A stretch of 26,635 nt of DNA from DAINBT01 sp036732785 (GTDB lineage: Bacteria > Planctomycetota > Phycisphaerae > Sedimentisphaerales > SM23-30), in contig CAZICK010000053.1 of the NCBI GenBank assembly GCA_964537505.1, forward strand, positions 1 through 26,635, read 5' to 3'. The translations under genes and the position numbers were made by a program. Numbering within the stretch: position 1 is the stretch's first letter; every line of letters begins with the position of its first letter. Under the pieces are notes generated by a model that worked only from the letters and a program-made list of their open reading frames with translations, was not told where the DNA came from and made no database searches. This document shows, one piece after another, positions 7,195 to 15,144 of the stretch.

Positions 7195-8205
7195 ATGCTT
7201 GAGTATCGTCACAATTTGATTAGTAACCGATGGGTTATTATTGCCTCTCGTCGCGGTAGTCGTCCGCATGATTTTGCCCTGGCGGGGCGCGGGGATCCGC
7301 CTGATTTCGATCCTGAATGTCCGTTTTGCCCAGGTAACGAGCAAATGACTCCGCTGGAGATATTCACCCTTCGTTCCTCGCAGGGAGGTTGCGATTCGTG
7401 CGACTGGTCCATCCGGGTTATACCCAATAAGTTTCCTTTTCTCGATCAAAACAGCAGCGTCGTTTCGCCGGACAATTGTTTTGGCGCTCACCCCGCTGTC
7501 GGCTTACACGAAGTTCTGATCGAGTCGCCGAGCCATAACGTTCATTTCGGCTGCCACGAGCGGGAGCATGCCTGCTCGATAGTTGGTATTCTCCGTGGGC
7601 GGTACAATTATCTTGCCGGTCAGGAGTCGGTCAAACATGTCAGCATTTTTTGCAACCATGGTCAGCTTTCCGGCGCTTCGCTGGGCCATCCGCATTTCCA
7701 GATCGCCGCGGCTGGGATGATGCCTGTGCGATTGATCGAACAGATTAAATACTGCCGTGATTACCTTTCCACCCGAGGTCGCAGTGTTTTCGATGTAACT
7801 ATCGAAAACGAACTGGCCAGCGGTGAGCGTACCATCGCCGAGAACAAAAGTTTTCTGGCCCTGTGCCCCAGCGCTTCTATGTGCCCTTTTGAGGTTTATG
7901 TTCTGCCGCGTGTATCGCAATCGCAGTTCGGTAAAATCTCTGACGAGATGATTTGCGATCTGGTCGATATTGTGCAACCGCTTCTTAAGCAACTGGGCCA
8001 GGGCCTGAACCGGCCGGACTACAATCTTGTTTTCCATACAGCCGGGGTCGATAACACCGACGAAGCGGCCTTTCGCTGGTATCTCCAGCTCTATCCGCGT
8101 CTTACCATTTCAGGCGGTTACGAGCTGGCTACCGATATTTACGTCAATTCTATGAGCCCGGAAGCAGCCGCTGGATTTTACCGCGGCGATACCCAAGGGG
8201 TATAG
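7195..8205 (+). CDS. galT: GalT-family nucleotidylyltransferase (galactose-1-phosphate uridylyltransferase-like)
   Basis: This HIT-superfamily enzyme of 336 residues should transfer a nucleotidyl group between a sugar-1-phosphate and an NDP-sugar or phosphate, in the cytoplasm. Visible signatures are the N-terminal NLISNRWVIIASRRGSRP (the usual 'DPITGRWVIIAP...RP' opening), a metal-site CPFC at residues 42-45 in CPFCPGNE, and HPHFQ at 165-169. In HPHFQ the second His (H167) should be the nucleotidylated nucleophile, as His166 is in E. coli GalT. The C-terminus has GGYELATDIYVNSMSPEAAA, the family's product-binding segment. Phe replaces the usual Gly in HPHGQ, and a small CDSC insert (about residue 67) is unusual. 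Substrate choice is not decided by sequence: Leloir UDP-galactose chemistry and ADP-glucose phosphorylase-like activity are both possible. The frame opens at a TTG (7165), but ATG 7195 matches the family N-terminus and the promoter. Confidence 0.88.
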   Translation: MLEYRHNLISNRWVIIASRRGSRPHDFALAGRGDPPDFDPECPFCPGNEQMTPLEIFTLRSSQGGCDSCDWSIRVIPNKFPFLDQNSSVVSPDNCFGAHPAVGLHEVLIESPSHNVHFGCHEREHACSIVGILRGRYNYLAGQESVKHVSIFCNHGQLSGASLGHPHFQIAAAGMMPVRLIEQIKYCRDYLSTRGRSVFDVTIENELASGERTIAENKSFLALCPSASMCPFEVYVLPRVSQSQFGKISDEMICDLVDIVQPLLKQLGQGLNRPDYNLVFHTAGVDNTDEAAFRWYLQLYPRLTISGGYELATDIYVNSMSPEAAAGFYRGDTQGV

Positions 8206-8571
8206 TCCTATAAGGGGCAATTGGGGTCGATAATAATTTTTGGTGTGTTGTGGGCGTTTTTTGAGGTTTACCTTGTCGGGATAACCTGCACAGCCGGAAC
8301 GCATCTTGTTCCGATTAATCGGATTAGATCGTAATCTGACGAAGATGTATCGACTAATCTGATTGTGGGGACAAACAACCCTGTTTTCAGTATAGTTAAA
8401 GGTGTTCGTATGTTAAGAATTCGCTTATGTCCGTCGATACGCATGGTGGCGGGAAAAGATGTTTTCGCGTAACAGGCCCTGTTGAGTGAAAATTGGGTTG
8501 AAAAGAGCCGCCAAGGTTAAGCCAAATATCGTCGAGCCATAAAAAGGATTAAGGAAAGGGAGAGGAGAGAT
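8206..8571. other. 366-base intergenic region with palindromes
   Basis: No convincing gene is present. CCGATTAATCGG (8311-8322) is a perfect 12-base palindrome. ATCGGATTAG (8318-8327) pairs with CTAATCTGAT (8354-8363) with one mismatch across 26 bases, so the two structures are mutually exclusive. I see no clear promoter of standard spacing. The end carries a purine-rich ribosome-binding stretch with AAGGAAA (8551-8557) and GGAGAGGAG (8559-8567) before the ATG at 8572. A 20-codon open frame at 8410-8472 is noted but not supported. Confidence 0.5.
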
Positions 8572-10278
8572 ATGAGTTGTCTTTTGGAACTGCTTGGTAA
8601 GGGACTAGAAAGGGACTTGATGGATCTGGTTCTTCCCTACTGCAATGTGCTGAGCCGGGACGAGGCTGCGCAACTGGATTCGGCAGTGGAGGATAATCCG
8701 GCACATACAGCCAATAAGCTACGTCTGGCTATTCATTATGGGTATAGCGGCGCGTCGGACCGAGCGAAAACGTTGTTCAATGAGCTTCTGAGTGAACATC
8801 CGCGTCCTTTGGAGATACATCTGGCCTGGTCCGCGATGTATGCCTCGCACGGCGAACTGGATCAAGCCATATCTCAACTGCAACAGGCTGGGCAGTTGGG
8901 ACCACAAGACGGACGTGTTTTGTTCGCCCTGGGCTACTGCTGTGAGCGTAAAGGTCAAATCACCGAGGCTCTGCAATATTATCGCCAAGGCTGTTCGTCC
9001 CGTCTTTGTCTGCAGAGAATAAGGCATCGGCTGGCAGCGATATATTTGTTAAAGCGCAACTATTGCGATGCCATTGTGCAGTATCAGGCATTGCAGGAAG
9101 AATATCCTGAAGACGTTTGGAACTATTTGGTTCTCGGGCATCTGCACCTACAGGTCAAACAATACTCTCAAGCCGAGGCCAATTTCGAAAGAGCGTTGAC
9201 TATCGAGCCGGATAATTTCGAGCAACACGACGATCAAGTGGAATCGCTCGTTCAGGCCGGTCAGATAAGCGAAGCTATTATGCGAATGCAGCAGATTGTC
9301 GATGATCGCGGTAATTTCCCCGATTCCTACGTACGGTTAGCCGATCTGTACAGTCAGACCGGTAACGACGAAGCGGCGATTGCCCATTATGAGCGGGCGA
9401 TAGAGATTCATCCCGGCTACCTGGAGGCCATGGTCAAACTTGGTACGCAACATCTGCGAATGGGGCGTTTCAATGAGGCAGCCGGCAAATTCAACCAAGC
9501 GGTAGAAATCAATGACCGTCTCATAGGAACGTATGTCGGATTGGCCCTGGCCCAGAAGAACCTTGCCGGCGAGAATAGATTGCAGCAGGCCTTTGATACC
9601 CTCGAACTGGCTTTGGCACTCGAACCAAACACTAATCTGCTCTTTGCCGAGATGAATCGGCTGCAGGTGAAGGCTTCTCAATCCAACAATGTCGGCCAAG
9701 GTTTTTCCGACCCGTTCATACCAACTATGACCGAGGAGTCACCTGACAAAAACGATCTGTTGGACAAACAGATGGAACGATATCACCGTAAGCTGCGTGA
9801 AAATCCCACCCATGCGGATATGCACTACCGCTATGGATTGCTTTTGCGTGGCAAAGGGCAAACCGATCAGTCCATCACTCAGTTCCAGGAGGCCCTGCAG
9901 ATCAATCCGTCATTTTTCAAGGCTCAGATCAAGCTCGGCCTGGCGTTATTTGAAGACGGCCGGTCCCAAGAGGCAGAAAAACAGCTTAGCAGGGCGTTTT
10001 ATCTGGACCAGGAATCTATCGAATTGCATTACAAGCTGGGATTGATGTACTGCGATAAGATGCAGTTTGCGTTGTCGGTGGAGCAATGTGAAATCAGTCT
10101 GAAAAGCGATTGTCAAAACGCCGACGTTCCGGCTAATCTGTCTTTGGCTCTGCAGAATATGGGCCTTATCGATCGCGCCATGGCGTCCTGGCAGGCGGTG
10201 TGCGAGCTTGAGCCGCAAAGTTCTTTGGCTTTTCAGGCTCAGCGTGGCATAACAACCTTAAAACATCATACGCTATGA
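8572..10278 (+). CDS. cytoplasmic tetratricopeptide-repeat protein
   Basis: This is a 568-aa TPR protein without a signal peptide or membrane helix. Typical TPR helix pairs occur from about residue 60 onward. Clear units start with WNYLVLGHLHLQVKQYSQAE (183), PDSYVRLADLYSQTGNDEAA (248), ADMHYRYGLLLRGKGQTDQS and FKAQIKLGLALFEDGRSQEA. The TPRs form two blocks separated by a polar linker at about residues 370-396. The fold is an α-solenoid scaffold for protein contacts; the partner cannot be read from sequence. A strong AGGAG-type ribosome-binding site precedes the ATG. It stands in the same direction as, and 148 bases before, an exported TPR protein, and the pair converges on the T2SS cluster, so a scaffold role in envelope or secretion functions is possible but unproven. 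Confidence 0.88.
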   Translation: MSCLLELLGKGLERDLMDLVLPYCNVLSRDEAAQLDSAVEDNPAHTANKLRLAIHYGYSGASDRAKTLFNELLSEHPRPLEIHLAWSAMYASHGELDQAISQLQQAGQLGPQDGRVLFALGYCCERKGQITEALQYYRQGCSSRLCLQRIRHRLAAIYLLKRNYCDAIVQYQALQEEYPEDVWNYLVLGHLHLQVKQYSQAEANFERALTIEPDNFEQHDDQVESLVQAGQISEAIMRMQQIVDDRGNFPDSYVRLADLYSQTGNDEAAIAHYERAIEIHPGYLEAMVKLGTQHLRMGRFNEAAGKFNQAVEINDRLIGTYVGLALAQKNLAGENRLQQAFDTLELALALEPNTNLLFAEMNRLQVKASQSNNVGQGFSDPFIPTMTEESPDKNDLLDKQMERYHRKLRENPTHADMHYRYGLLLRGKGQTDQSITQFQEALQINPSFFKAQIKLGLALFEDGRSQEAEKQLSRAFYLDQESIELHYKLGLMYCDKMQFALSVEQCEISLKSDCQNADVPANLSLALQNMGLIDRAMASWQAVCELEPQSSLAFQAQRGITTLKHHTL

Positions 10279-10383
10279 GCACAAAAGCACTGAAATGTCC
10301 GATTTTTGTACTCGAAATACCGATAATTCCGAAGGTTGAGAAGCGGGAAGACTCGAAAAGTTGATAGCTGAAAAACCAGTACG

Positions 10384-10404
10384 AAAAGTTAAAGAACTTT
10401 TTTT
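10384..10404 (+). promoter_or_regulatory. small AT-rich hairpin with T-run before the next gene
   Basis: AAAAGTT (10384-10390) and AACTTTT (10395-10401) form a 7-bp stem with an AAAG loop, followed by three more T. It lies 23 bases upstream of the ATG at 10427 and resembles a weak terminator or attenuator. It is AT-only apart from one pair, so stability is low. Confidence 0.25.
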
Positions 10405-10426
10405 CCCAAATATCGTAGAGGTAACT

Positions 10427-12976
10427 ATGGCTCACCGTGTAAGTGTTATACTTTGGTTGTTGTTTTTGGCACTACCAGTTGATAGTTCTCCGGGTCAGGG
10501 ATCTTCCTCCTCGAGTGATTCTCAATGTTTGTTTGCCATGGCGCGGGATTTATGGTCGCCGGTGGAGCTTCAGTCAATAAACTACGCTGATATGCAACTC
10601 GACCCAGCCGAGTCCGACCGGCGATTACGCGAGGCGTGCCTTTTGCTCCAGGCGGCGGTTCAAATAGATCCTTCCAATGCCCAGGCCTGGTGTGATCTGA
10701 TGACTCTTCTTAGTTCCCCGGTCATCGACGACCCCGGCCGAGCTACGGACGCATTAGTTCAATACAGTGAGCTCAAGCCAAATGATAACGCCCCCATCGA
10801 TAGCTGGATCAGTTATCAACTCGATAGCTTCAACGAACGCAAAGAACGAGAGTACTTTCTTAACAAGAACTTACCTATGCTCCAGAAGTATCCATACATT
10901 CAAAGTAAAGCTATGACTCAACTTGCGATTTTGGCATTTGAAAAAGGCGCGATCGATGAAGCTCGGAATTTGTTTGGCCGGGCTCTCAGTGTTTCCGGTT
11001 ACAATTTCGACGCTTTGGCGCGTATGTTGAATCTGCCGCCGGCGCCATCGGCGTTCCCGGAAGGGACACCACCGGAAAAGATAGAAGCCAGAGAGCAATA
11101 TGCGGCAGAGAACAGAAAGATTTTGGCTGTTATTCTCCGGCGAATACAGTTACGCGCTAATCCTTATGATTTGCAGGCAGCGCTGAATTTAATTGATATT
11201 CTGGAAGGTTACGGCTGTGGCAAACTGGCGCAGAAATACTATGAACACGCTTATAAATTGTTGGGATTGCGGCCTGGTCCGCCTGGGGTGAAAGAAGAAC
11301 TGCAACTGAAACAACTGGTCGGATCGTATAACCTCAAACAATATCAGTTGTGTGTCCGACTGGCTGAGGATTACCTGCTGAGCCGTCCGGATGATCTGCT
11401 GGTCAACGGGGTGCTGGCGTTGGCCATGAAGAAGCTTGAAAAACACAAGGAAGCCTCCTACGTTCTGAATCAGGCAATCAAAAAAGCCGTTGATAAGCTG
11501 GGCCAGGCTCAACAAAGCGCCCCGGCATTACGTGCGGAACTGGCCTGGTTTTTTTGTTTTATCAATCCGGATTCTGCCGGCGCCCTTGAATACGCCCAAA
11601 GCGCTTATCGTGATGCCGATCAGGATAAGCGTGTTCGTAACATTTTGGCCTATGCGTACGTCATGAACAACCAGTGGGATCAGGGTGAGGCGTTGCTGAC
11701 AAACAGCGATCCCAATGACCCTATCGCGGCGATGGCGGCAGTGGAAATACTTTTGTCTCGCAACGAACAAGCCGCGGCCCTGGAAAGACTAAAAGCTGTC
11801 GATGTCAACCGAGCAGGAATCCTGACAGAAAAGATCGAACAAAAACTGCAGGAACTCGCACCGCAACCGCAACCGCCTCCGGAAGAAACCACACCGGCCA
11901 TTCCCGGCCAGAATAACGTTGCGATTGCCCCGCCGCCAGCCGTGGAAGACAGGATGGAATCATCACTAAACAAGGAGTTTGACGATAAAGAACTTTCTCT
12001 TGCGGAGTCGCCCGAGAAATATATTCACTGTCAAATGAAACTGGAAACCGACTCATTCAACTATGACGACCCCATTATTGGTCAGATATATCTGACCAAC
12101 ATAAGCGATACCATCTTGTTCGTCGGCCCAGGCAGTTTTCTGGACCCCCATATTCTGATTACGGCCGAGGTTGAGGCTTCGGGGATGCAGGATACCGGCA
12201 AAGAGATGCCGCTGGCACATCGACATCTTGTTCAGAACCAGATTTTGTCGCCGAGCCAATCCAACGGTGTCGTCGAACACCTTAACATAGGAAGCCTTCG
12301 TGAAATTCTGCAAAAGCACCCGCAACAAACGTATCAAGTAACGGTCCATCTTTATCTGGACCCTGTTATTGATTCAGCCGGCAGGATTACCGGCAGGATA
12401 CCCCAGATTCAACCGGAACCGGTTACTTTCGTTCGCAAAAGTTTTGTACCAAGTCCGGATCGATTGTCGGTTCAGCAACAATTTTTGAGGACCGGTTCGA
12501 CTAATAATCGGATTCAGTCCGCCAGACTGATGAGCGGTCTGCTGCATGAAGCGGAATTGTCACAGAAAAACCTGTTGGACTATCTCCCCAAGAAAATCGA
12601 CAGCTATTCGATTCGTGAATTGATCGCAGATAACCTTAATAACAGTGACTTCCGTGTGCGTGCATGGAGCGCCTACAGTTTTCGCGGTCTGAGCCTTTCG
12701 GCAGGGAGTACCGCTGCGCAACGCCTGGGAGAACTGCTGAGCGACCCGGAATGGTTTGTCCGTTTCATGGCGGTTTACTCACTCGAACCCATAGCCGACC
12801 TGACGGAATACCTCAACTGGGTGTCAACTATCGACGAAAACGAGCTTGTCAATCGCCAGGCAAAATTACAATTGCAACAGCCTTGGGAGGTCATTGAGAT
12901 GCCTTTAGACATTCCTGAAGAAGTCCCGACCACGACAGACAAGAGCAGCGATAATTTGTGGATGGAGATTTATTAA
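10427..12976 (+). CDS. exported TPR protein with C-terminal HEAT-like repeats
   Basis: The protein has 849 residues from ATG 10427, which follows AGAGG (10417-10421). The frame continues up to a TTG at 10361, but only the later start gives a proper signal peptide (MAHRVSVILWLLFLALPVDSS). TPR-like helix pairs fill roughly residues 30-480, including AQAWCDLMTLL, QLAILAFEKGAIDEARNLFGRAL and RAELAWFFC. A Pro/Gln-rich hinge (QPQPPPEETTPAIPG, near 487) leads to a β-type domain (QMKLETDSFNYDDPIIGQIY) and then a C-terminus with two HEAT-like units (DFRVRAWSAYSFRGL and EWFVRFMAVYSLEPIA). It should act outside the cytoplasmic membrane as a binding scaffold. There is no lipobox Cys, so it is probably periplasmic. 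I do not recognise a named family. Confidence 0.85.
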   Translation: MAHRVSVILWLLFLALPVDSSPGQGSSSSSDSQCLFAMARDLWSPVELQSINYADMQLDPAESDRRLREACLLLQAAVQIDPSNAQAWCDLMTLLSSPVIDDPGRATDALVQYSELKPNDNAPIDSWISYQLDSFNERKEREYFLNKNLPMLQKYPYIQSKAMTQLAILAFEKGAIDEARNLFGRALSVSGYNFDALARMLNLPPAPSAFPEGTPPEKIEAREQYAAENRKILAVILRRIQLRANPYDLQAALNLIDILEGYGCGKLAQKYYEHAYKLLGLRPGPPGVKEELQLKQLVGSYNLKQYQLCVRLAEDYLLSRPDDLLVNGVLALAMKKLEKHKEASYVLNQAIKKAVDKLGQAQQSAPALRAELAWFFCFINPDSAGALEYAQSAYRDADQDKRVRNILAYAYVMNNQWDQGEALLTNSDPNDPIAAMAAVEILLSRNEQAAALERLKAVDVNRAGILTEKIEQKLQELAPQPQPPPEETTPAIPGQNNVAIAPPPAVEDRMESSLNKEFDDKELSLAESPEKYIHCQMKLETDSFNYDDPIIGQIYLTNISDTILFVGPGSFLDPHILITAEVEASGMQDTGKEMPLAHRHLVQNQILSPSQSNGVVEHLNIGSLREILQKHPQQTYQVTVHLYLDPVIDSAGRITGRIPQIQPEPVTFVRKSFVPSPDRLSVQQQFLRTGSTNNRIQSARLMSGLLHEAELSQKNLLDYLPKKIDSYSIRELIADNLNNSDFRVRAWSAYSFRGLSLSAGSTAAQRLGELLSDPEWFVRFMAVYSLEPIADLTEYLNWVSTIDENELVNRQAKLQLQQPWEVIEMPLDIPEEVPTTTDKSSDNLWMEIY

Positions 12977-13005
12977 CCCCGTGGCGTCGGCCATAACAGC
13001 AAAAA

Positions 13006-13031
13006 CCTATAATCCCAATTTTGGTTATAGT
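13006..13031. terminator. candidate bidirectional terminator
   Basis: CTATAA (13007-13012) pairs with TTATAG (13025-13030), and CCAA (13015-13018) pairs with TTGG (13021-13024) inside it, leaving a two-base bulge. It is in the 88-base gap between the stop of the + strand TPR gene and the stop of gspM. A-rich sequence to the left would give a U-run for the - strand transcript. Confidence 0.4.
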
Positions 13032-13064
13032 ATTGTGAGCGACGGCCTGCCATAGCCGGTTGAA

Positions 13065-13607
13065 TCAGGTTTCGGATGAACGTGAATCAGCTTTGAGATA
13101 GTTGAATTTGATATCGACGTCCCACGAGTCTTTCTTTTTATTGCTGGAAGGTTTGATTGTCACCGAATCGCATCTGACAGAGGGATCGTTTTGCTCCATC
13201 GAATCGACAAACATGGCAATCTGCAATAGTCTTATGTCTTTGAAGCTGTTAGTCTCGGTGTAGATCGACGAACCGTCCTTTTGAGATCTTCCCTCTGATG
13301 TTTCTCCACGCGTCCATTTCGATTCTATGATCAGGGCGTCTTTGACACACCGTCGAACGGAGGCAATGCGTTTCAAATTTCTCGGCAACGAATCGGCCAA
13401 GAGAGCGTCGCTGCCGATTTGTTTTGAGATTGATTCGATTTTGAGGGCCTTGTCCCAGACCTGCTGTGTCTGGTCCACCTGATCAATGGCAGCTCGGCGC
13501 TGGTCGAGCATTTTCACTGTAATTCCAATGGCCCAGATCGCCAAAACAGCCGGAACGGCGGTTATCCAAAACTGTTTTTTTTTCAGCCAGTCAACGTTAG
13601 AAGCCAT
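13065..13607 (-). CDS. gspM: type II secretion assembly-platform protein GspM-like
   Basis: This 180-aa protein has a short cytoplasmic N-terminus (MASNVDWLKKK), one transmembrane helix at about residues 12-32 (FWITAVPAVLAIWAIGITV), a coiled-coil-like helix (QRRAAIDQVDQTQQVWDKAL) and a small periplasmic α/β domain. This is the architecture of GspM/PilO. Sequence identity within the family is low, so the call rests mainly on topology and on its place as the last gene after gspL. GspM pairs with GspL to hold the motor and platform together. AAAGGA lies ten bases before the ATG. A run of nine A (13575-13583) encodes the three lysines in front of the membrane helix. Confidence 0.75.
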   Translation of the reverse strand: MASNVDWLKKKQFWITAVPAVLAIWAIGITVKMLDQRRAAIDQVDQTQQVWDKALKIESISKQIGSDALLADSLPRNLKRIASVRRCVKDALIIESKWTRGETSEGRSQKDGSSIYTETNSFKDIRLLQIAMFVDSMEQNDPSVRCDSVTIKPSSNKKKDSWDVDIKFNYLKADSRSSET

Positions 13608-13665
13608 GTTTGATTTTTCCTTTCGATCGCGTAGCGCAGGAAGTGGAACAATTTTCTTTTTTCGC

Positions 13666-15141
13666 TCAACGTTTTTTCTTCAGGTCTTTTTGTTTTACCT
13701 GTAACGGCATTTTGAAGTTACGCCGATTACTGGTCTGGCCCTGTGAACTGTCGCTAATCTCTCTGAAATCCGAACGGTTAATTTCCATCGGAGAATCCTG
13801 ACGGTCAAAAACGCCGAACAACTTTTCCAGGTCACCCATATTTGGCACCGAACCGTCAAAACTGGCGGAATCGGGAGAGGCCGAAAGGTACTTGATTTCA
13901 AGATCGAAGTCTTCCGGTAATATGCTCAGGCCCTGAAAGACCAGCATCAGCGTATTACTGGCGGAATCGGAGGGTGTTCTGACAGTTTTGCCGCGGTATT
14001 TTTGTCTTACCTCGTCCAGTCGGCGACTGATGTCTTTAGGGATGTTATTGGTTATTCGTGGCGGTTTTTGCTTCGTCCCGGCGAAAGCCAGTTCCCATGC
14101 GGTAGCGACCTCTTTTCCGGCACGTTCCTCAATGTTCTTATACCTGTCGAGATAGACGTACATAAGGGAAATCCAGACCATCAGAAAGAATGATACAGCA
14201 ACACCCAGGCCGTAAAAAGCCCTGCGTTTGGCCATTGTCAAGGTATGTGGCGTAAGCCTGTCCGCACGGAAGTCGGTGTTGGTACATTGTTTCAGCCAGC
14301 CCATCGCAACGCCAGAGGCACAGGCGCAGGCCATATCAGGTTCCGAGACAGCCTGTGTCTGAAGACCGAGCCGACTTGCAAGCTCGTTGATGCGATCCGG
14401 ATTCAAACCGTTACTGTGGTAGAGCAAATGCCTGGGTTGCTGATCTTGCGGCAAAGAAGCCAGGCTGCGCGGCAGTTCGTTCATGAGTAGTTTGTGCGCC
14501 TGCTCGCCGGTCGAACACGTCAGACTGCGAGCCAAAATCGGCTGACTCTGCTGGTCCAAAGCCAAAATATATAAAATGTCAACCGCCCAGCCCACGGCAA
14601 TCAGTGATTCCTGGTTGGGCAATTTCGATTGATTCTGTTCGTTCACCAGCCAGTGCGTCCAGGAAACGAGATCAGGTTCTGCCACCAGAGCGTCCAGATC
14701 GGCCTGTTCGAATTCGCCGAGCAGTTTCTCAAGCTGGTCGCGATTGGTTGTATGCACCAACAAATCCAAACCGGACGAAGCACAAGGCTTTTGCTGATAA
14801 CATATCGCGATTGAATCGGCATTGGTGGCGAAATCTTCCTCAATATCATAACGCAAAGTCTGATTGAGCTGCTGGATATCGGAAAATTCGCTATGATGTG
14901 ACAGGCTCTGATAAAGATGGCCTCCCAGCGATAGCGCGACCGGAGGTTTTTTTTTGCTATGACAAGCGAGGCTTTGCCCTGTCCGACCAATCAGTGACAG
15001 GTTTTGACCGTCCGACGGCTCGTCATCCAAAGTCACCTTCAGTGGGTCATTGGAGTAATACTGATCAGCCTGCTGTTCGATCATTACTGTGGTAATCCGG
15101 GTATTGGTGTAATGTATGCCTAGACAACTTTTGTTGGCCAA
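13666..15141 (-). CDS. gspL: type II secretion platform protein GspL (PilM/PilN-like)
   Basis: This is a 491-aa bitopic inner-membrane protein. Residues 1-300 form a PilM-type, actin-like cytoplasmic domain (start CLGIHYTNTRITTV, later VALSLGG and SLIAVGWAVDILYILAL) that docks the GspE ATPase. A membrane helix at about 308-331 (AFYGLGVAVSFFLMVWISLMYVYL) is followed by a helix and a periplasmic ferredoxin-like domain (LMLVFQGLSILPEDFDLEIKYLS). It starts with TTG: AGGGAG (15150-15155) is eight bases upstream, and the first ATG (codon 20) would delete the first β-strand. The gspK TGA ends only three bases before this TTG, so translation is probably coupled. A nine-A run at 14947-14955 encodes KKK at residues 63-65. 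Confidence 0.85.
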   Translation of the reverse strand: MANKSCLGIHYTNTRITTVMIEQQADQYYSNDPLKVTLDDEPSDGQNLSLIGRTGQSLACHSKKKPPVALSLGGHLYQSLSHHSEFSDIQQLNQTLRYDIEEDFATNADSIAICYQQKPCASSGLDLLVHTTNRDQLEKLLGEFEQADLDALVAEPDLVSWTHWLVNEQNQSKLPNQESLIAVGWAVDILYILALDQQSQPILARSLTCSTGEQAHKLLMNELPRSLASLPQDQQPRHLLYHSNGLNPDRINELASRLGLQTQAVSEPDMACACASGVAMGWLKQCTNTDFRADRLTPHTLTMAKRRAFYGLGVAVSFFLMVWISLMYVYLDRYKNIEERAGKEVATAWELAFAGTKQKPPRITNNIPKDISRRLDEVRQKYRGKTVRTPSDSASNTLMLVFQGLSILPEDFDLEIKYLSASPDSASFDGSVPNMGDLEKLFGVFDRQDSPMEINRSDFREISDSSQGQTSNRRNFKMPLQVKQKDLKKKR

Positions 15142-15144
15142 TGG

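Noticed and set aside
7504..8037. 177-aa open frame antisense to the GalT-family gene
   Set aside because: It is a shadow of a well-supported enzyme gene, with no ribosome-binding site or recognisable motif.
8410..8472. 20-codon open frame with AAAGGTG before the ATG
   Set aside because: It is too short to judge, has no recognisable features, and such frames occur by chance in 366 bases.
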